Shown piece after piece: positions 1 to 5,107 of a DNA stretch of 6,256 nt. The stretch is from an uncultured Clostridiaceae bacterium (GTDB lineage Bacteria; Bacillota; Clostridia; Lachnospirales; Lachnospiraceae): NCBI GenBank assembly GCA_949841235.1, contig CATKZA010000115.1, forward strand, positions 1-6,256, read 5' to 3'. Made by a program: the position numbers and the translations under genes. The stretch's first letter is position 1; each line of letters starts with the position of its first letter. The notes under the pieces are model-generated. The model was given only the letters and a program-made list of their open reading frames with translations, was not told where the DNA came from and ran no database searches.

Positions 1-8
1 ATCCAATC

Positions 9-107
9 CTACCTGTCAGCCGTACATGGAATACAAATCTTATTTCTACCTGTCATCGTATGACAGCACATACACCTTCTCCTGTTATTTTCCATATTTT
101 TCATCAT
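9..107 (-). CDS. Possible small cysteine-rich protein (32 residues), not recognised
   Basis: An open frame runs from ATG 107 to TAG (9-11) and encodes 32 residues; an in-frame ATG at 116 would add three. AGGA-type purine sequence (AAAGGA, within 117-122) precedes these starts, and the consensus promoter at 186-158 is about 40-50 bases upstream. The peptide is basic in its first third, with three Arg in a row, then has C12, C14, C15, H16 and, after nine residues, C25-x-x-C28. This arrangement could bind zinc or an Fe-S cluster. I do not recognise a family. It could equally be a short leader peptide or a chance frame before a larger gene to the left of the window. The density of Cys (5 of 32) and the good signals upstream are why it is listed; nothing else supports it. 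Confidence 0.35.
   Translation of the reverse strand: MMKNMENNRRRCMCCHTMTGRNKICIPCTADR
50..66. repeat. Perfect inverted repeat with 7-base arms
   Basis: CTGTCAT and ATGACAG are separated by three bases (CGT). The left arm begins inside a 10-base direct repeat, CTACCTGTCA, found at 9-18 and 46-55. The hairpin falls inside the possible small ORF. It could be an operator or an RNA stem; there is no T-run to make it a terminator. Confidence 0.4.
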
Positions 108-127
108 GGTAATCATTCCTTTCTTTC

Positions 128-139
128 CTATTTCAATAG
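128..139. promoter_or_regulatory. CTATT/AATAG dyad just downstream of the predicted transcription start
   Basis: The plus strand reads CTATT-TC-AATAG, a perfect 5-base inverted repeat. It lies at about +12 to +24 of the transcript expected from the 186-158 promoter. The same half-sites recur upstream of the -35 box at 209-236, so this may be one of a set of regulator binding sites. The motif is short and the region AT-rich, so chance is possible. Confidence 0.3.
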
Positions 140-157
140 TAGGTTAATATGTTTTAT

Positions 158-186
158 ATTATAGCCATGCACATACTCTTTGTCAA
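158..186 (-). promoter_or_regulatory. Consensus sigma-70/sigma-A promoter reading leftwards
   Basis: On the minus strand, TTGACA (186-181) is followed by exactly 17 bases and TATAAT (163-158), a perfect match to the vegetative consensus at both boxes with the ideal spacer. An A-tract (208-202) upstream of the -35 box could act as an UP element. Transcription would begin near 151 and read towards position 1. It lies about 50 bases after the last operon gene and so serves whatever follows, first of all the possible small ORF at 107-9 and then genes beyond the left edge. Confidence 0.75.
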
Positions 187-208
187 TATTACTTCTTCCA
201 GTTTTTTT

Positions 209-236
209 CTATTGTATTTAATAGGCATTCCCTATT
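209..236. promoter_or_regulatory. Two overlapping CTATT/AATAG dyads upstream of the -35 box
   Basis: The plus strand has CTATT (209-213) with AATAG (220-224), and AATAGG (220-225) with CCTATT (231-236). The central AATAG is shared, so the two stem-loops exclude each other if transcribed. The second dyad includes the stop codon of the MalY/PatB-type gene. Possible operator half-sites for the leftward promoter; no T-run follows on the transcribed strand, so a terminator is unlikely. Confidence 0.3.
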
Positions 237-1416
237 ACCTGTTTACACATACTTTTTTCAATCTCTGTAGTGCTTCCATTAAAACACTTCTCGGACACGC
301 CACGTTAATTCTCTGAAACCCCCTCCCACATTCTCCGAAAATCTTACCACTGTCCAGCCATAATTTCGCTTGGTGAATGATGCATCGGTCGAGTTCCTCT
401 GTCTCAAGTCCCAATCCCCTGAAATCTAGCCAGACCAGATAAGTTGCCTCCTGTTCCACCACAGCCACACCGGGCAAATGTTCTGTTACATACTGTCTGG
501 TAAACGCAATATTGTCCTTTACATAAGACATCATGGCATGATACCATTCCCCGCCTTTGGAATATGCTGTCTCACATGCCACCAGTCCCATAACGCCAAG
601 CTGGCTGATGCCTGCCGCATTCAGTTCTCTCCTGAATTTTCTCCGCAGCGTCCGGTTCGGAATAAATATATTGGACAGCATCATCCCCGCCAGATTGAAT
701 GTCTTGCTGGGAGAGGTACAAACCACGCAGATTTCCTCAAACTCTTTTTTCAAGCTGGCAAATACATGATGCTCTCCCTGGAAAATAAAATCATGATGAA
801 TCTCATCACTGACGACCGTCACTCCATAACGGATGCAGAGTTCCCCCAGTGTGGTCAATTCTTCCACCGTCCACACCCTGCCTACCGGATTGTGGGGGCT
901 GCATAACAGGAACAGCCGGACGCTCTCTTCTTTGATTTTCTTCTCCAAATCTTCAAAATCGATATGATATTGATTGTCCCCGCCCAGATATAAATCACTG
1001 CTTATTACGTTCCTGCCATTGTCCCGGATTACCTCTGAAAAAGGATAATAAACCGGCTGCTGGATTAATACGCCATCTCCCGGCTCCGTATATGCCCTGA
1101 CTGCCATCGCCAGTGCAAACACCACCCCCGGCGTCTTGATGAGCCACGGCTCCTGCGGCTCCCAGCCATGCCGTTCCTTCATCCAGTCCCGGACCGTCTC
1201 AAAATATGGCGTCTGCACCTCGCTGTACCCAAAGATTCCATGACCCGCCCATTCTGCAAGGGCATCCTCCACATAGGAAGAAGTCTTAAAATCCATATCC
1301 GCCACCCACATCGGCAGCACATCCTCCGGCATGCCCCGTTTCTTTGCAAAATCATATTTCAAACACTTCGTATTGCTCCGATCGATGACCGTATCAAAAT
1401 CTAAGTTTCGTTCCAT
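235..1416 (-). CDS. MalY/PatB-type PLP-dependent aminotransferase-fold enzyme, probable cystathionine beta-lyase (C-S lyase)
   Basis: This 393-residue cytosolic enzyme has the class I/II aminotransferase fold. Its N-terminus carries the MalY/PatB features: FDTVIDRSNTKCLKYD (7-22) and LPMWVADMDF (34-43). Later come SPHNPVGR (173-180) with the PLP-contacting Asn176, SDEIHHD (203-209) with Asp204 pairing to the pyridine nitrogen, SPSKTFNLAG (235-244) with the Schiff-base Lys238, and a C-terminal FQRINVACPR in which Arg369 should bind the substrate carboxylate. Characterised relatives mostly split cystathionine or cysteine conjugates to a thiol (or sulfide), pyruvate and ammonia; some are transaminases. 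Length is normal. The ATG at 1416 is chosen because GGGGGA lies seven bases before it; the longer frame to 1479 would overlap the CooS-like gene. It begins 22 bases after the CooS-like stop and seems to close the operon. Together with the PLP enzyme at the operon's other end, it points to sulfur amino-acid chemistry. Exact substrate unknown. Confidence 0.93.
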   Translation of the reverse strand: MERNLDFDTVIDRSNTKCLKYDFAKKRGMPEDVLPMWVADMDFKTSSYVEDALAEWAGHGIFGYSEVQTPYFETVRDWMKERHGWEPQEPWLIKTPGVVFALAMAVRAYTEPGDGVLIQQPVYYPFSEVIRDNGRNVISSDLYLGGDNQYHIDFEDLEKKIKEESVRLFLLCSPHNPVGRVWTVEELTTLGELCIRYGVTVVSDEIHHDFIFQGEHHVFASLKKEFEEICVVCTSPSKTFNLAGMMLSNIFIPNRTLRRKFRRELNAAGISQLGVMGLVACETAYSKGGEWYHAMMSYVKDNIAFTRQYVTEHLPGVAVVEQEATYLVWLDFRGLGLETEELDRCIIHQAKLWLDSGKIFGECGRGFQRINVACPRSVLMEALQRLKKVCVNR

Positions 1417-1423
1417 AACAATG

Positions 1424-1429
1424 TCCCCC
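1424..1429 (-). promoter_or_regulatory. Ribosome binding site deciding the MalY/PatB-type gene start
   Basis: The minus strand reads GGGGGA, then seven bases, then the ATG at 1416. A better consensus AGGAGG (1432-1437) lies fifteen bases from the ATG, too far for ordinary use; no ATG or GTG start in frame fits it better, so the ATG at 1416 remains the best choice. Confidence 0.5.
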
Positions 1430-1438
1430 TGCCTCCTG

Positions 1439-3526
1439 TCATTCCCAACCAAGTGCTTTGCGCTTTGCCTTAAAATCATCTACTATTTTTTGCCCCAACA
1501 CTGCCGGATCGGTGTCCACGTTCATCGATGAGCCAAGCGTTTCCAAAGTCCCATGTTTCAAAAACTCAATCACATTTTTAGAACCATGTATCTGCGCCTC
1601 TACACAGTGATAAGAACTGATTCCATTCAGCCTGAATCCCAGCGCCGCATCAATCCCCTTTTCATTTCCCCACTCAGGAGACGAAAACGCAAACGGCAGT
1701 TCAAACATCTTATGCCCCAATTCCCCTGCAATACCGGCGAAAATGCCGCTGGAACGGGTGTTGTCAATACATTCTCCCACATGCCATACCGGGGGCAGAT
1801 CCGGTTCCAAAAACGCCCGCAGGCGCTCTCCTGCCCTCTCCTTCCCAGCGACAGCACAATATCCAAGTTTCATCAGCGGAAAAGAAGCACAGCCGTTGGA
1901 CAGTATGAGCACGTTATTTTTCAGCAGTACATCCGCAACATCCACGATGCATTTTTCATACAGGACTTTAGGGTTATTACAGCCGACCATATTTACTACG
2001 CCCAGGATCTCTCCCTCCCGGATAGCCTCCGCCAGCGGTTTCATACTGCCGAACCGCTTATGTATATACTCCACGGAAAATCCGACTTCAGCCTCTACCT
2101 CATAGGATGGAATATACACTGGAACGCCCTTTCTCTGTCCAAAACTTTCGATGGCACGGCGCACGATCTTTTCTGCCAGTTCCTTCGTCTCACCAATATT
2201 GGCATGGACGTGGTCATACTCATAGCGCTCTGCCCCTGGAAGCCGCGCAGATTCACTAGTTGTTACAACGACCGTTTTAAAACATTTGGCCACTTCCATA
2301 ATGGATGGGAACACATCCTGTACATCCGCAACCCATAAATCCAACGCTCCGGTTCCCAGTACCAGTTCCGCCGATACTGCATTTGACAGGGGAATCACTC
2401 CACTATAACGATACATTGCTGAAAGCCCGGAACAGCATATACCATAAAAACGTATTCCCTTTGCCCCTCCCGACTTCGCCAGTGCAATCATATCCTCACG
2501 TTTGCCCACCTCCACAATCTGACTGACAAGTAAAGGGAGATGCCCATGCACAGCAATATTAACATATCCTTTTTCCAATGCGCCAATATTTACCTTAGAT
2601 GTTACCCTGTCTCCTACCCCAAACAGGCTATCCGTTGCAATAGAAGCTCCCACCACCCCGGAAAAGGTAAACGCAAGCCCGCAGCGCAAAAACTGCTGCA
2701 TAATGCTTTTCCAGTCACCGTCCGTTGCACAGCCAGATTTGTGATACGCTTCGAACACCTCATGGTATGCACTGACCGGCAGAATATCCAGTGCCTCCCA
2801 GACCTCCTGCCGTTCCTGCGCGGCGCAGGCTGAGATAGTTTTATATTCATCCGGTACCGTCCTTGACAAGTCTTCCAACAGTATGTCTGCCAGATCTCTT
2901 GCCACGTTTTTTAACTGGCGGTTTTTCTGTTTGATGCCGAAAACCTCCGCTGTGCTTCTGATTTTTTGTTCGCCAAGGATTGGCACATCCAGCCTGCCCT
3001 CCGCTGCCCATTTCAATGCGAGCATAACCTCCCTCGCATGCATGCCGTGCTGGGCTGCACCGGCAGCGGCACTCCGCAGCAGGTTCCTCGCCACAATCAG
3101 ATCCGCATCCGCACCACAGACTCCTTTGGACGCCTTCGCTGTGATACGGCACGGCCCCATATTACAGATCTTACAGCAGATACCGGCAAGACCAAAATTA
3201 CACTGCGGCTTCTGTTGGTCAAAGCGGTCGAATGCCGTATCAATCCCCAACTGCTCCATACGCAGGAGCATTTCCCTTACCGCTGGATCCGGTGTCTGGC
3301 TGACTACATCCTCTTTGGCGGGAAATGTCTTGCGGTACTCGTTTACTGCGTCCATATAATCCCGGATAAACGCCTGCGGATCCTCTTCTTCCCCGTTCTG
3401 GTGATCCGCTTTTAACGTCACGGTGGGCACGCCATGTTCATCGAACCCAATCAGATTCCGATGGGAATGTATATGCGCTGGCGTATTCGCATGCACATGA
3501 ATATGTTCTTTCTGGTGCTCGTTCAT
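1439..3526 (-). CDS. cooS: CooS-family protein (anaerobic Ni-CO dehydrogenase catalytic subunit fold) lacking one canonical active-site cysteine
   Basis: At 695 residues this is longer than usual for CooS (about 620-640), because of an extension at about 1-75 whose first 24 residues hold seven histidines. The family core then follows. C109 and C117 match the inter-subunit D-cluster ligands, and C118, C121, C126 and C137 the B-cluster ligands, with a loop three residues shorter than in Carboxydothermus CODH-II. Active-site ligands visible are HGH (327-329), GICC (364-365), VGCNN (C516), SNGC (C546) and GECIDN (C586). The DVQC cysteine (Cys333 of CODH-II) is D404, codon GAT. K623 in NEK matches catalytic Lys563. 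True family members oxidise CO in the cytoplasm as homodimers. The lost ligand, and the absence of CooC, ferredoxin or acetyl-CoA synthase genes in the window, argue against that here. A hybrid-cluster enzyme like CooS-V is more likely. Start ATG 3526 has AAAGGAG five bases upstream. The symbol names family, not activity. Confidence 0.95.
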   Translation of the reverse strand: MNEHQKEHIHVHANTPAHIHSHRNLIGFDEHGVPTVTLKADHQNGEEEDPQAFIRDYMDAVNEYRKTFPAKEDVVSQTPDPAVREMLLRMEQLGIDTAFDRFDQQKPQCNFGLAGICCKICNMGPCRITAKASKGVCGADADLIVARNLLRSAAAGAAQHGMHAREVMLALKWAAEGRLDVPILGEQKIRSTAEVFGIKQKNRQLKNVARDLADILLEDLSRTVPDEYKTISACAAQERQEVWEALDILPVSAYHEVFEAYHKSGCATDGDWKSIMQQFLRCGLAFTFSGVVGASIATDSLFGVGDRVTSKVNIGALEKGYVNIAVHGHLPLLVSQIVEVGKREDMIALAKSGGAKGIRFYGICCSGLSAMYRYSGVIPLSNAVSAELVLGTGALDLWVADVQDVFPSIMEVAKCFKTVVVTTSESARLPGAERYEYDHVHANIGETKELAEKIVRRAIESFGQRKGVPVYIPSYEVEAEVGFSVEYIHKRFGSMKPLAEAIREGEILGVVNMVGCNNPKVLYEKCIVDVADVLLKNNVLILSNGCASFPLMKLGYCAVAGKERAGERLRAFLEPDLPPVWHVGECIDNTRSSGIFAGIAGELGHKMFELPFAFSSPEWGNEKGIDAALGFRLNGISSYHCVEAQIHGSKNVIEFLKHGTLETLGSSMNVDTDPAVLGQKIVDDFKAKRKALGWE

Positions 3527-3531
3527 AATAG

Positions 3532-3538
3532 CTCCTTT
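3532..3538 (-). promoter_or_regulatory. Ribosome binding site fixing the start of the CooS-like gene
   Basis: The minus strand reads AAAGGAG, then CTATT, then the ATG at 3526. This near-ideal site matters because it shows that the His-rich N-terminal extension is really translated and is not an artefact of choosing an early start. Confidence 0.75.
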
Positions 3539-3552
3539 CCCGTCTTGATATA

Positions 3553-4326
3553 CTAAATATTGTACTCGATATAAGTGTCTGCCTTGAGATTGAACAGTTC
3601 AAAAATCTTATCCCGCACATAGAGAAAATCTCCGCTCGTGCGGTCGCGGTAATGGTGCAGTGGCACTTCTACCACACTCTTTACCTTTCCTGGATTCGGT
3701 GTCATGACGACGACTCTATCTGCCAGATAAACCGCCTCTTCAATATCGTGCGTGACAAATATGATCGTTTTTTCCTCACGCCGGCAGAGTTCCAGAATGT
3801 CGTCCTGGAGCTTCATCCGGGTAATGGCATCCAACGCGCCAAACGGCTCATCCATGAACACGATCTCCGGATCTACTGCCAGTGCCCGCGCAATCGCCAC
3901 TCTCTGCTGCATACCGCCCGAGAGCTGACGCGGATAGGATCTGCTAAATTCCGAAAGTCCCACGAGTTCGATGTATTTTTCTGCCGTCTCTTTCCTCTCT
4001 GCTTTGGAAAGCCTTTTTGCTTCCAGACCGAACTCCACATTTTTCTGCACAGTCCTCCACGGCAGCAATCCGTAATTCTGAAAGATCGTCACATGTTTTA
4101 CCGATGGATCGGACACCTCTTCTCCGGCAATCTGAATGCTTCCATAGTTTACCGGTGCAAATCCCGCCATTGCATTAAGCAACGTACTTTTGCCACAGCC
4201 GGAAGGACCAAGCAGGCAGATAAACTCTCCCTTATTGATCGTCAAGTTTACCTCTTCCAGCGCCGTAAATTCCTTTCCTCCCTGCACAAACGTCTTTCCC
4301 GCATTTTTGATTTCGATATATGCCAT
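3553..4326 (-). CDS. ABC transporter ATP-binding protein, NitT/TauT/SsuB family
   Basis: This 257-residue cytoplasmic ATPase powers the importer. All nucleotide-binding motifs are intact: Walker A GPSGCGKST at 40-48, Q-loop Gln83, the signature LSGGMQQR at 135-142, Walker B IVFMDEP at 155-161 with the catalytic Glu160, D-loop ALDA at 164-167, and the switch His193 in FVTHD. NYGLLPW (84-90) after the Q-loop is typical of the nitrate/sulfonate/taurine subfamily. Length is normal. The start is the ATG at 4326, which shares one base with the permease stop (TGATG); GGGGAGG lies nine bases upstream. A GTG at 4329 is a possible alternative, six bases from the same site, and would add one residue. 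The gene ends 26 bases before the CooS-like gene, so transporter and redox enzyme are almost certainly co-transcribed. Substrate specificity cannot be read from the ATPase. Confidence 0.96.
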   Translation of the reverse strand: MAYIEIKNAGKTFVQGGKEFTALEEVNLTINKGEFICLLGPSGCGKSTLLNAMAGFAPVNYGSIQIAGEEVSDPSVKHVTIFQNYGLLPWRTVQKNVEFGLEAKRLSKAERKETAEKYIELVGLSEFSRSYPRQLSGGMQQRVAIARALAVDPEIVFMDEPFGALDAITRMKLQDDILELCRREEKTIIFVTHDIEEAVYLADRVVVMTPNPGKVKSVVEVPLHHYRDRTSGDFLYVRDKIFELFNLKADTYIEYNI

Positions 4327-5087
4327 CACTCCACACCTCCCCAGGCTTTCAGGATACGTTTTTCCAATAATTTTAATGCGGCATCCAGCAGCAGTCCGAT
4401 AAAACCGATAACCAGAATGGTAGCCAGTAATATGTCAGCCCTTATATTATTTCTTGCATCAATAATCTGATATCCAAGCCCCGATTGCGCTCCTACCATT
4501 TCACCGGCCACAAGGAATATCCACGCTGTTCCAATCGCAAGATGGATGCCGTTTGCAATCTGTGGAAAAGCCGCTGGGAAAATCACTTTCCACATAAGTC
4601 CCGGCTGACGGATACCAAAATTTTGTGACACTTTCAAATAGATCGGATTCACATTCCTCACAGCCGCAACGGTTGAAAGCAGAACAGGAAAAAATGCAGC
4701 AATAAATATAATGACTACGGCCGGAATATCTCCTATGCCAAACAAAAGTACGATGAAAGGCATCCATGCCGTTGGGGATATGGGACGCAGCAGCTGCACA
4801 GCCGGATTGACATATTTAAAAATCCAACGCATCCTTCCCAGCATCAATCCCAAAAAGACAGCCGCAATAACAGAACTGACATATCCTGTAAGGAAACGGT
4901 ACATGCTCGTTCCAATATTGGTTACAAGTGTCCCATCCCCGCACATTTCCAGCAGTGCCTGCCATGCCTGTAGCGGTGAAGGAAACAGGGTTTCACTAAA
5001 ATCACTTGAAAGAAACAGCAGTTCCCATATGCTTATGAGTATCGCTATGGAAACGAACACATTTTTAACGGATAAAATCTTTTTCAT
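4326..5087 (-). CDS. ABC transporter permease, NitT/TauT/SsuC family (BPD_transp_1 fold)
   Basis: This 253-residue integral membrane protein forms the channel of the importer. Hydrophobic segments are visible at roughly 10-27, 65-85, 105-119, 121-141, 183-200 and 218-240, giving the usual six-helix arrangement. FPSPLQAWQAL (35-45) after the first helix is characteristic of SsuC/TauC-type permeases. The cytoplasmic EAA-type coupling loop is at about 151-176: it reads LKVSQNFG, then KVIFPAAFPQI, with the conserved Gly at 158 and the PAA-P end, though the usual EAA triplet itself is changed. ARNN (211-214) is also a family motif. The ATG at 5087 is preferred because GGAGG lies five bases upstream; a TTG at 5111 would overlap the binding-protein stop and add eight residues. 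The gene starts 20 bases after the binding protein and its TGA overlaps the ATPase start (TGATG), a sign of translational coupling. Only one permease gene is present, so it probably works as a homodimer. Confidence 0.95.
   Translation of the reverse strand: MKKILSVKNVFVSIAILISIWELLFLSSDFSETLFPSPLQAWQALLEMCGDGTLVTNIGTSMYRFLTGYVSSVIAAVFLGLMLGRMRWIFKYVNPAVQLLRPISPTAWMPFIVLLFGIGDIPAVVIIFIAAFFPVLLSTVAAVRNVNPIYLKVSQNFGIRQPGLMWKVIFPAAFPQIANGIHLAIGTAWIFLVAGEMVGAQSGLGYQIIDARNNIRADILLATILVIGFIGLLLDAALKLLEKRILKAWGGVE
4336..4342 (-). promoter_or_regulatory. Ribosome binding site of the ATPase gene, inside the permease coding region
   Basis: The minus strand reads GGGGAGG, nine bases before the ATG at 4326 and six before the GTG at 4329. 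Because it lies within the last codons of the permease gene and the stop and start overlap, re-initiation by ribosomes finishing the permease is likely. Confidence 0.55.
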
Positions 5088-5092
5088 CTGAC

Positions 5093-5097
5093 CCTCC
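5093..5097 (-). promoter_or_regulatory. Ribosome binding site deciding the permease start
   Basis: The minus strand reads GGAGG, then GTCAG, then the ATG at 5087. This spacing of five bases fixes the start and argues against the in-frame TTG at 5111 that would overlap the upstream stop codon. Confidence 0.7.
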
Positions 5098-5107
5098 AGT
5101 CCTTTCC

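Larger units (their letters stand above)
1..234. other. Intergenic / upstream region at the left edge
   Basis: This AT-rich stretch follows the last operon gene. It holds the consensus promoter (186-158), three short CTATT/AATAG dyads around it, a perfect 7-base hairpin (50-66) and the possible small ORF (107-9). I see no tRNA, rRNA or CRISPR unit, and no clear intrinsic terminator for the operon: the dyads near 209-236 are followed on the minus strand by an A-tract, not a T-tract. Confidence 0.6.

Noticed and set aside
220..236. Stem-loop AATAGG/CCTATT overlapping the last stop codon as an operon terminator
   Set aside because: The stem is only six mostly A-T pairs and on the transcribed strand it is followed by A-rich, not T-rich, sequence, so it does not fit an intrinsic terminator.
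478..906. Plus-strand open frame of 142 codons
   Set aside because: It is antisense to the MalY/PatB-type gene with all its PLP motifs intact, and has no recognisable product.
1417..1479. Longer N-terminus for the MalY/PatB-type protein, overlapping the CooS-like gene
   Set aside because: The added residues do not resemble the family N-terminus, which begins just at the ATG at 1416 with its own ribosome site seven bases upstream.
2315..2317. Cys-to-Asp change as a sequencing error or pseudogene sign
   Set aside because: GAT differs from both Cys codons at two or more bases, the frame is open over 695 codons, and flanking motifs are intact.
1553..2338. Plus-strand open frame of 261 codons
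   Set aside because: It is antisense to the C-terminal half of the CooS-like gene and its translation shows no family motif.
1439..3526. Calling the CooS-like gene an ordinary CO-oxidising dehydrogenase or part of the acetyl-CoA synthase complex
   Set aside because: A canonical active-site cysteine is Asp, other catalytic positions seem changed, and no CooC, CooF or acetyl-CoA synthase gene is in the window.
3652..4470. Long plus-strand open frame of 272 codons
   Set aside because: It lies antisense to the ATPase and the permease end, both with intact family motifs, has no recognisable domain, and mirrors their codon bias.
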